Shown piece by piece: positions 34,087 through 43,600 of a DNA stretch of 64,000 bases; position 1 is the stretch's first letter, and the number at the start of each line of letters is the position of its first letter. Below the pieces are notes generated by a model. It saw only the letters and a program-made list of their open reading frames with translations, ran no database searches and was not told the DNA's origin. A program made the position numbers and the translations under genes. Location of the stretch: assembly GCA_035527845.1 (NCBI GenBank), contig DATKZT010000076.1, forward strand, positions 62,001-126,000, written 5' to 3'. This DNA comes from JAUWKC01 sp035527845. GTDB taxonomy: Bacteria; Planctomycetota; Phycisphaerae; Sedimentisphaerales; Anaerobacaceae.

Positions 34087-34400
34087 TGAGCACCGATGAG
34101 CAGATACAGTTGTTGGAGAAACTGGAAGCATTGCTGCTGCGGCAAATAACGCTGGCACAGGAGGAAAAGATTAGCGCCGTTGAGCTCTTGGGCAAACAGG
34201 CTGATTCTCTCGTGACCCAAATTGCAGAAACCTCGATTCTGGATCAGCCTGAATTCCAGGCCCGTCGGAATCAATTGCAGGCCCTGTACGACAGCTTATG
34301 CCTGGCCGTTACCGCCCAGAAGGCCGATATCGCCGAAAAGCTCAGCCTGGTTCGAAGGGGCAAAAGAACCCTCGGAGCCTACAAAAGCAACACTCGCTGA
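34086..34400 (+). CDS. Small coiled-coil protein, FlgN/FliT-like chaperone suspected
   Basis: 104 residues, helical throughout: MSTDEQIQLLEKLEALLLRQ, KISAVELLGKQADSLVTQIAE, then LSLVRRGKRTLGAYKSNTR. The last part (a basic stretch ending in GAYK) and the size recall FliT/FlgN-type export chaperones. It starts at the stop codon of the TPR gene (TAATG), so it is translated with it. A chaperone for a glycosylated flagellar protein fits, but the match is only structural. Confidence 0.5.
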   Translation: MSTDEQIQLLEKLEALLLRQITLAQEEKISAVELLGKQADSLVTQIAETSILDQPEFQARRNQLQALYDSLCLAVTAQKADIAEKLSLVRRGKRTLGAYKSNTR

Positions 34401-34468
34401 CCCCAAGGCGACTCTTGCCGAGGCGCGACCTCGTGTGAAGATTTGTGCTTCCAGAGTAAGGCAGAGGT

Positions 34469-35674
34469 ATGAAGGTACTAATCGTTTTTGGAACCCGGCC
34501 CGAAGCCATCAAGATGGCTCCCATTATCGAGGTCATGGCGCGCCGGCCTGAGGTTTTTGATCTGCGCATCTGTGCAACCGCCCAGCATCGAGAAATGCTG
34601 GATAATGTATTGCCTCTCTTTGACATTCAACCCGATTATGACTTGGATTTAATGCGCGAAAACCAGACTCTGGCCGAACTCACTGCTGATATTCTCGGTG
34701 CTATCGACCCTGTTATCTGTCAGCAAGAGCCGGACTGGGTCTTGGTTCAGGGAGACACCACCACGGCAATGGCAGCAGCCTTGGCAGGATATTATCGTCA
34801 CGTCGCAATCGGGCACGTCGAAGCCGGGTTGAGGACGTATGATAAACTGCAGCCGTTCCCGGAAGAGGTCAATCGCCGCACAACAGGTATCTTGGCGGAT
34901 ATCCATTTTGCCCCAACCGAACAGGCCCAGGCGAATCTGCTTCGAGAGGGGGTCGATAAGCGGCGCATCCTGGTTACCGGCAATACGGTCATTGATGCTT
35001 TGCTGCAGGTAGTGGGGCGCGAATACGATTTTACCACGGGGCCGCTGGCCCAAATCCCCTTTGACAAACGGATTCTACTGGTCACCGCGCACCGGCGCGA
35101 AAATTTTGGCGAGCCGCTGCAAGCTCTCTGCCGGGCGATTGAGATGATTTCGAGGCGCCACTCTGAAGATATCCACGTTGTGTATCCCGTCCACCTCAAT
35201 CCCCAGGTCCGCAATCCTGTGCATGGCTCACTGGCGGGTCTTTCCAATGTGACCTTACTGGAACCGCTGGACTATGCGTCTTTCGTTCACTTAATGAATC
35301 GCTCTTACATGGTTTTGACCGATTCGGGAGGACTGCAGGAAGAGGCTCCGAGTCTGGGCAAGCCCGTCCTCGTTCTCCGCAACAAAACCGAGCGGCCGGA
35401 AGCGGTGCAAGCGGGTACGGCAAGGCTCGTGGGCACAAAGACCGAACGAATCGTTGCGGAAACCGAGTCCTTATTGAACGACTCTACCCTGTATGAGCAA
35501 ATGGCTAACGCGGCGAACCCCTACGGAGACGGCCACGCCGCAGAGAGAATCTGTAGCGCTCTGGTAATGACAACCGATGAAAAGTCGGGTCTAAGAACTG
35601 AAGAAAGCCCTTCATTACCCGGTGACAAATTGTCCCGAGCCGTCAGCGATTTGCACGCGATCGTGGACAGCTAA
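34469..35674 (+). CDS. wecB: UDP-N-acetylglucosamine 2-epimerase (non-hydrolysing)
   Basis: 401 residues. MKVLIVFGTRPEAIKMAPII is the standard start; ATAQHREMLDNVL, VLVQGDTTTAMAAALAGYY, IGHVEAGLRTYDKLQPFPEE and LVTAHRRENFGEPL follow. MVLTDSGGLQEEAPSLGKPV with NKTERPEA forms the UDP site. It interconverts UDP-GlcNAc and UDP-ManNAc, so it supplies a precursor sugar for the neighbouring transferases. A tail of about 35 residues extends beyond the usual end. Cytoplasmic; part of the island operon. Confidence 0.95.
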   Translation: MKVLIVFGTRPEAIKMAPIIEVMARRPEVFDLRICATAQHREMLDNVLPLFDIQPDYDLDLMRENQTLAELTADILGAIDPVICQQEPDWVLVQGDTTTAMAAALAGYYRHVAIGHVEAGLRTYDKLQPFPEEVNRRTTGILADIHFAPTEQAQANLLREGVDKRRILVTGNTVIDALLQVVGREYDFTTGPLAQIPFDKRILLVTAHRRENFGEPLQALCRAIEMISRRHSEDIHVVYPVHLNPQVRNPVHGSLAGLSNVTLLEPLDYASFVHLMNRSYMVLTDSGGLQEEAPSLGKPVLVLRNKTERPEAVQAGTARLVGTKTERIVAETESLLNDSTLYEQMANAANPYGDGHAAERICSALVMTTDEKSGLRTEESPSLPGDKLSRAVSDLHAIVDS

Positions 35675-35696
35675 GTTTCGCCAAAGGAAAGTAAGG

Positions 35697-37676
35697 ATGG
35701 AGTCTAATTCAGCATCAGCGGGCGGTACGAAGATACAGCGATTAGCAGTTGTCCCAAGCGATCCTTTACAGGCCTATGTGGAAAAAGGCCGCGCAGACCT
35801 TTTACCAAGCTACTATAACCCATGTTCTTTCTTCGATGAAGTCTATTGTCTCTCGCCGCTTGAGAAGACGGCGGGGTTCAGGTATGGCATGCACGTGATA
35901 CCCACCAGCCCGGAGCGTTTTGCCTCAAGTCTGCGAGAACTCGAAATCGATATTGTCAGGGCCTACGGCGGCTACCGGGCCTCTGATTTGGCCTGTCAAA
36001 ACAAGGTTGATGGAGTGCCTGTGGTCGTCTCCGTCCACGACAAGAGAGAATCCTGGTTGCACGATAGCATCCGTAACGCCGACTATGTCCTTTCGGTAAG
36101 TAATGCTGTAAGGGAATTGCTCCTTGCCAAAGGAATTCCGTCTAACAAAATATATGACTTTGCAAATCGCGTCGATTTACAGGTCTTTCATCCCTGCTCT
36201 GACGAAAAACTTCGCGCCGAGTTGTGCGACCGTTATCCCGGAAAATACCGCATCCTTCACGTCGGCCGCAGGGGCCGGGAGAAGAACCTCGACACCCTCA
36301 TTCGAGCACTGGCCAAGCTGGGCCCCGACTACGTGTGCATATCTGTCGGCAAGGGTGATGAAACTGAGTATAGAAGGCTGGCTGAGCAATGCGGGGTTAG
36401 CCGCCGGTGTTACTTCATTGAATCAGTCCCAAATGCTGAGTTGGCAACATACTACTCCTTCTGTGATTGTACGTGCACTCCCAGCAGGAGCGAAGGCTTC
36501 GGCCTGGTCTTTATTGAGGCGCTTGCGTGCCAAGCTGTGGTTGTCACATCGAATATCGCGCCGATGAACGAATATATCACGAGCGGCGTAAGTGGGATTT
36601 TGGTCGAAGATTTTGAAAACCCCACCGCCCTTGCCGAAGCTCTCGTGCAGGCCTGCACTGATCACGAACTGCGCAGCACTATCCGGTCTAATGCCCGCAA
36701 AGCCGCCGAGCCTTTCAGCAAGGACAAAATAGACCGGCTCGAGGTAAGTCTTTACAGACAGTTTCTGAATGACTCCGTGCCGAAGACAAAAATCAATACC
36801 CACGTCGCAGATAATATATTGAGAAAGAATCCTTGGTACGTGGACAGCCAATTTGATTGGTCAGACAAGCCTTCTATTCGACCAATATATCAGAAACGAT
36901 TTGACTTTTTCCTGCAATGCATCGACCGCGCTAAGAGACGATTCGGGCGGACACTTCGAATGTTGGATGCGGGTTGCGGTGACGGCTATTGGTTGCATCG
37001 ATTCGCGTCTGTCCAAGGAATTGAGCTCACAGGGCTCGACTATAACCCGCTGCGCGTCGAGCAGGCCAGACAGGCAGCTCCGCACGCTCAGATTCATCTT
37101 GGTGATATTGTGGAATTTGTCACCGAAGAGCCGTTCGATATTATACTTCTCAGTCGGGTCATAGAACATGTTGATGATGACATTGGGCTTTTGGAAAGAG
37201 TACGGACGCTCTTAAACGTAGACGGACTGCTCATTCTGGGAACGCCTAACGAGGCAAGCTCGTTACACCAGTTGCGAAGACAAAGGCTCGGAAAATCGTA
37301 CAAGACCGATCACGTGCACTTTTACATGGAAGACGATATTTGCGCCAAGTTGTGGCAAGCCGGGTTCAGAATTGACAGGGTAATGCGGGAGCCCTTCTTC
37401 ATCGGAACCGATGACCTATACTATAGCCTGTTGGAAACCGAATGGGGACTCGCACTGTTGGAATTCATGACGCTTCTTGTGCCGACGGAGTGCAGTGATT
37501 TCTATTTTGAGTGCCGAGTGAGCGCAGGTGGAGAACTCGCGGGCGGTGGGTACAGTCTGCCTGAACCTCCGACGATGGCTGAAATAATGCCCACACTGGA
37601 GGAGTTAACAGAGAAATTAGAGCAGATCCGAAAATATCGGACGGCCGACAGAGCAACTGTGCGTATTTTACGATAA
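35697..37676 (+). CDS. GT4 glycosyltransferase fused to a SAM methyltransferase
   Basis: 659 residues from ATG 35697 (AAGGAAAGTAAGG upstream); the frame reaches back into wecB without a ribosome site. Residues 15-375 are a GT-B/GT4 domain: VPVVVSVHDKRESW, YRILHVGRRGREKNLDTLIR and SEGFGLVFIEALACQAVVVT with the ExxxxxxxE motif. From about 395 a class I methyltransferase follows: MLDAGCGDGYWLHRFAS (SAM-binding GxGxG-like), LTGLDYNPLRVEQARQ, FDIILLSRVIEHVDDD, LLNVDGLLILGTPNE. It may transfer a sugar and then methylate it. It lies 22 bases after wecB. Confidence 0.88.
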   Translation: MESNSASAGGTKIQRLAVVPSDPLQAYVEKGRADLLPSYYNPCSFFDEVYCLSPLEKTAGFRYGMHVIPTSPERFASSLRELEIDIVRAYGGYRASDLACQNKVDGVPVVVSVHDKRESWLHDSIRNADYVLSVSNAVRELLLAKGIPSNKIYDFANRVDLQVFHPCSDEKLRAELCDRYPGKYRILHVGRRGREKNLDTLIRALAKLGPDYVCISVGKGDETEYRRLAEQCGVSRRCYFIESVPNAELATYYSFCDCTCTPSRSEGFGLVFIEALACQAVVVTSNIAPMNEYITSGVSGILVEDFENPTALAEALVQACTDHELRSTIRSNARKAAEPFSKDKIDRLEVSLYRQFLNDSVPKTKINTHVADNILRKNPWYVDSQFDWSDKPSIRPIYQKRFDFFLQCIDRAKRRFGRTLRMLDAGCGDGYWLHRFASVQGIELTGLDYNPLRVEQARQAAPHAQIHLGDIVEFVTEEPFDIILLSRVIEHVDDDIGLLERVRTLLNVDGLLILGTPNEASSLHQLRRQRLGKSYKTDHVHFYMEDDICAKLWQAGFRIDRVMREPFFIGTDDLYYSLLETEWGLALLEFMTLLVPTECSDFYFECRVSAGGELAGGGYSLPEPPTMAEIMPTLEELTEKLEQIRKYRTADRATVRILR

Positions 37677-37699
37677 GGGATTTGACGTAAGGACCGAGG

Positions 37700-40600
37700 A
37701 TGTCACAATACAAACAACCAGCACGGATGCAAACCCTGACCGAGCGAGAAGAGCATTATCTTAGAAAGCTTCCGGTCTATCGGATTTTGACTGAGGCGGA
37801 CCTGAACGATGAATCTGTTCGCAAATCATCAGGGTTGGCGAGCCGGTTGAGAGAGGCCGGCATGAGCAATACCAACTTGGAAAACTACTGGAGACGTGTC
37901 AGCTTCATCGCAGAAAACTGTAAGGGCAGAGTGCTGGAATTGGGTTGTGGGTGTGGCAATATAACACGATATATCAGCCGAAATCCATGCGTGACCCACA
38001 TTTGTGCCGTTGATGCACAAAGCGCTTACATTGACCAGCTTCGCGCGTACTCCTTCGATAAAGTTGAGGCTGTGTGTGCTGATGTCCTCACGCACAAATT
38101 TTCCGGCAAGTTTGACTGCGCAGTAATTGCTGAATTCATTGAACATGTTACCCTCGCTCAGGAGCGACAGTTCATCCGGAAGCTGGGTGTGGTTATTGAA
38201 CCGGGTACAATCTTAATCATTACGACACCAATCGGCTTCATGCCGGATCCCGATCATGTGCGCGGTTTTTCCACCTCTGAATTTCATGAGCACATCGAAC
38301 AGTATTACGGCAAAATGGTGAAGACTGCAGACAACGGAATCCAGCAATTTGCTGTGGTAATCTTTCACCCCTCTCCGGCTCAGCAGCCCCAAGCGCATGT
38401 TTCCGTCGTTCTGCCCACCTACAATCATCTTCAGTTGTTACCGAACGCGGCCGAAAGCGTTTTTGCGCAAACGTACGACGATTTCGAGTTGATCATTGTT
38501 AATGACGGCTCTACCGATGGGACCCGCGAATATCTCAACTCTCTGAAGGATCCCAGGGTCCGGGTGATCCATCAGGAAAACAAGCGTCTGCCCGAGGCCT
38601 TGAATACCGGATTCCGAGCGGCTCGGGGGGAACTGCTCACCTGGATTTCCGCGGACAACTATTGCGTTCCTGTTTTCCTGGAAAAATTCGTCGCCGCTAT
38701 GAAAGCAAATCCGGAGGCGGCTTTTGCCTATTCCGCTTTTGTGCGAATCGATGAGCGAGATCGCTTTCTTGGTGTTACACGCTGCCCTGACTTGGATTAT
38801 AAGAAGCTGTTACTTAACTTCCCCGGCATGGCTTCTTTCATGTATCGTCGCCGTTGTCAGCAGGAAGTGGGCCTCTACGACCCCTCCCTCGAAGGCGCCG
38901 AAGACTGGGATATGTGGTTGAGGATTGCCGAGCGATTTCCACTTTTGTATGTTCCCGATGTTCTGTATTACTACCGCCGGCACGACCAAAGCCTTACGGC
39001 AACCAAATCGGATTTGATTCTCAACTCCTCGCTTCAGGCCTTTGAGAACGCACTCGGCAGGTTGCGTCTGCAAGACTTGTATCCTCGCCTGGGCCACTCT
39101 CACGATCATTCCAGCGCCGAGTTTGATGCACTCTTGGATTTCGGAACGTCCGTTCTCAGGTCCAAATTCCGCGCCCATACCGATGCCGCCTGTCGTTTCT
39201 TGAGCAAGGCCCTGTCTCTGCAACCCGATTCCATCGAGGCGGCCGGCAATCTTGCCGTCGCCTACGCGCTGCGCCGAGAGTGGGAAAAGGTTCTGCCTCT
39301 TGCAAAAAGAATAACCAAAGAAGCACGGAACCCAACGGCCCAGAGTATATGTTGCAGTGTCTTGCAGGCATACAAAACGAACGAACCGCAAGCACTCTCA
39401 TCGGTGCCATTGTTCGAAGTGGATAAGAATAGCTCGGAACTGTTCAAGACAGCTCCGGCTGCGGCGCCCCACGGGTCTTCTGAGCCCTCTGTCAGTACAA
39501 AGACTCTTGCTCTGGAAAGTGAGTACGAACGTGACACAGTAGATACGGCGCCCGATTGTTTTCTCAGGGCTGTCGAGGAGCTTGATAAAGGAAATTTTGA
39601 AGCCGCCGCCGAATATATGCAGAAGTACACAACAACCGTGGACTACTCAAAATTTCCGAGGACCATATTCACATCCCGGCAGAACGAGAAGATAGATATC
39701 TCCGTCATAGTGGTGACCTATAACAGATCGGAAGATTTGGTCAGGTGTCTCGAATCTTTGTCAAAGCAGGATGCCGCCTGCAGCTATGAAGTAATTGTGG
39801 TTGACAACGGCACGGGTGGCGTCGAAGGTCTCAGGCAGTATGCCGACCAGTACATCAAGTGTCCCGTCAACCTTGTTCTCTCTGAAGGAAGAAACGTCGG
39901 CGCGTGTTGCGCAAAGGGCGCCATTGTTGCCTTTTTGGATGACGACGCGATTGTGCCCTCCGACTACATCAGTTCCATCAAAACGGCTTTCGAGACTTTC
40001 GACATCTTCGGATTACGAGGAAAGGCCCTGCCCAAGACCAACCCCGCAGCCAACAAGGATGCTACGGGTTACGACCGCGGCGACAAACCATTTGTGACCT
40101 TTTGTGACCTCGAAGGCAACTCCGCTTTTCTCAGAGACATCTATCTGTCCCTGAACGGAATGGACCCTCTGCTCTTCGGGCACGAAGGCTCCGACCTGAC
40201 CTGCCGAATCACCGAAAAGTACGACGCCTTGAATAAGATCATCTATTGGCCCAACACGGTCATCTATCACGACGCCGCTGTGGGCGACCAGCACAACCGG
40301 AAGGTGAGAAGATACGAGTTGTTGAAGAGGTACTTGGAATATAAGCACAATCGCAATATCTTTGTGCTTCGCGGAACGATTGAGAAGCAAGCACTGCCCG
40401 CCAAAACTCCGCATGCTCAAACACTTTTCCCTCAGAGAAAAAAATACACGATAGAGGAATCCGACCCTGCTGACATCCCTGTGGTCCTGGTCACTTATAA
40501 CAGACCCAAACACACGCTTGAAGTGCTCAAGGCATTGAGAAACCTCCGTGCAAAGAAACTTTACATATTTTCTGACGCCCCAAAACGACCTGAAGATGCT

Positions 40601-43600
40601 CAGGCCGTGTCTCTGGTCAGGCGGCTGGTGCACAGCGTTGACTGGACAAGACCTGAAATAGTCGAGCGCACGGAAAATGTGGGACTTGCAGCAAATATCG
40701 TTAGCGCCGTTGATTCCGTCCTTGAACGATACGACAGGCTCATTCTGCTCGAGGACGATTGCGTTCCTCAGCCGTATTTCTTTGATTTTATGGATGCTTG
40801 TCTGCGCAACTATGAAAACGACCCAAAAGTCTTCGGCATCTCCGGCCATACGGTGGCCCTTAGCGAAGACATCTTGCGCGATTACCCTTACGACGCCTAC
40901 TTCTCTCCCAGAATCGGAAGTTGGGGCTGGGCCACATGGAAGAGGGCCTGGCTGCAACACTTCAGAGATCTGAGCAAACTCGTCGAAACAGCAAATCAGA
41001 GGAATATCGACCTGACTCAGGGCGGCGCCGACATTCCGATATCGGTGCAGAATTTCTTAAACGGAAAACTGACGGATGTCTGGACCCTCAACTGGGTGCT
41101 TTCTGTCTATATCAACGACGGTGTCTACGTCTATCCCACAAGCTCTCATATCAGGAACATAGGCACCGATGGAACCGGACTGCACTGCGGCAAAACCGAC
41201 AAATACGATTCTCCCTGCAGTCAGACAAAACCTGAACGTTATCCGGCCGACGTCTTCCTTGACGACCGAATTATGCAAAACTTCCGGCAGTATTTTCAAG
41301 CCGCTCCTGAGCGAACCAGCCAGGCTGTCAGCTTTCTGAGGTCCCTTCGACCGGAAGGGCCCCTCAAAATCGCCCAGATAAACACCGTCGATAACAGAGG
41401 CGGTGCCGCAAAAGTGGCATGGATGCTCAAGCAGGGTTTGACCGCACGAGGCCACCACCTAAAAATGTTTGTCAAAAACAAATTCTCCAACGACCCCGAT
41501 GTCACCGTCATTGCAAATCCCGCCGTTGACGCCGGCAACGAACGCACCGACCAGGGACTTCTTTACTACGATATTGACTCAACGCGCCTGCTGTCACGCA
41601 ACGCAGAATTCACCTCTGCCGACATCTTTCACTTCCACAACCTGCACGGCGCTTACTTCAACCCCCTCGCTCTGCCTGACCTGACACGAATCAGACCCTC
41701 CGTTTGGACCTTGCATGATATGCAGTCGCTCACCGGTCATTGCGCCCATTCTTTCGATTGCGACAAGTGGAAAACCGGTTGCGGCGACTGTCCCGATCTG
41801 AGCATATATCCGGCCTTGCCCAAAGACAACACGGCACGCTTGTGGAAGGACAAGAAGCAAATCTACGAGTCCGCCGACGTTACCGTTGTGGTTCCGTCGC
41901 AGTGGTTGAAGTCCAGGGTCAGCCAGAGCATACTGAAAAACAAGCGCCTGGAATTGATCCATAACGGCGTGGACACCGGAGTTTTCCACCCTTATCCCAG
42001 AGATGCCGCCAGAAGGCAGTTGCGCCTGCCCGTTGAAGCAACCATTCTTGCCTTTGCCGCTCAGGGCGGTGTGAATAGCCCTTGGAGGGACGCCAACTGT
42101 CTGGCTGCTGCCATTCAACATCTTGGTCGGTCACCAGGCCCTGTATACTTCCTGAGTATTGGCAGCGGAAAAAGAATATCGCAGACCGGAAATGTCATAC
42201 ACGTACCTTACGTAAGCGACGAGAAGACACTCGCACTTATCTACTCGGCAGCGGATTTGTTCCTGTTTCCGTCGCTTGCGGATAATTGCCCCCTGGTTGT
42301 AATAGAATCTATGGCCTGTGGTCTGCCTGTCATAGCCTATAACACGGGCGGCTTACCCGAAATAATTGAAAACGGTCGAACTGGAGTCATAACAGAGTAC
42401 CGAAATACAGGCGAATTCGCGAAGGCGGCCGAACACCTCGCTTTCGACCACGCCAAGAGACAACAGTACGCCGGTGCAGGCATTGAAAGGGCAAGGCGCC
42501 TATTCTCCCTCGATCTGATGCTGGACAGGTACTTGGCCTTGTACCGCGAATTGGCTGGGAATGCTCGCGAAAAAAGTTACACTTCGTCCGGAGACAAAGT
42601 CGCTTTTTCTCAGGTCTCTGCTGAAAAAGAAAACGACTATATAGTCTCCGCCGTTGTATCGACCTACAACTCCGAAAAATTCATCCGCGGCTGCCTGCAG
42701 GATTTGGAAAACCAGACCATCGCCGACCGCCTAGAAATCATCGTCGTCAACAGCGGCTCGCAACAGAACGAAGAGGCAGTCGTCCGCGAATTCCAGAGCC
42801 GATATGAAAACATAAAGTATATCAAGACACAAGAGCGCGAAACAATCTATAGCGCCTGGAACAGGGCCGTCAAGGCCTCCTCAGGAAGGTACATAACCAC
42901 CGCAAATACCGACGACCGACACACCGGAGACGCCTTCGAAAAGATGGCCAATGCCCTCGATGCGAATCCGGACAAAGTGCTGGTCTATGCCGACCAGATA
43001 GACGTGTCCGAAACTGACGGTCAAAGAATCGAGGTTGGCAAAAGAGTTAACGGCCCGTTCTCACGCGACCGACTGTTCAGGGGCGAATGTCCCCCCGGCT
43101 CACAGCCGATGTGGAGGGCGGATGTTCACAATAGGGTCGGATATTTCGATGAGGCGTTTGCCGTTTCCGGCGATTACGAATTCTGGTTCAGGCTTACGCA
43201 AAAGTATGACTTTCTATATTTGAATGAGTTCCTCGGAGAGCGCCTGGTCCACCCCCAAGCGGTCTCCCGCACCAACAGCGATTTGCTCAACTGGGAGAAC
43301 ATGGTAATTGACAAATGCTATCGGTATGCCCTGCACCACAAAATGGACATAACCGCCGCCGGATTGAGCAATCATCCCGACTTCCGCGATTGGCCCGAAG
43401 TGAATATCTGGCGCCAAAGAGTAACGGCTAAACTAAATGGCAGCCAGGTATCTCTGGGCGAGAATGTTAAGAACCTGTGGGATTGCAGAACAAGCCCCGC
43501 TCCCAAACTGACTGTCGTACTTGTCACTTATAACAGAGAACGGGAGCTGTTTCAGGCCCTCGATTCCTTGAACCGACAAACCGAAAAAGATTTCGAGCTG

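Noticed and set aside
40013..40960. Reverse-strand frame of 315 residues in the giant gene, and similar ones at 45215-46411 and 41594-42121
   Set aside because: Shadows of a strongly supported coding strand; their composition follows from the codon third-position bias.
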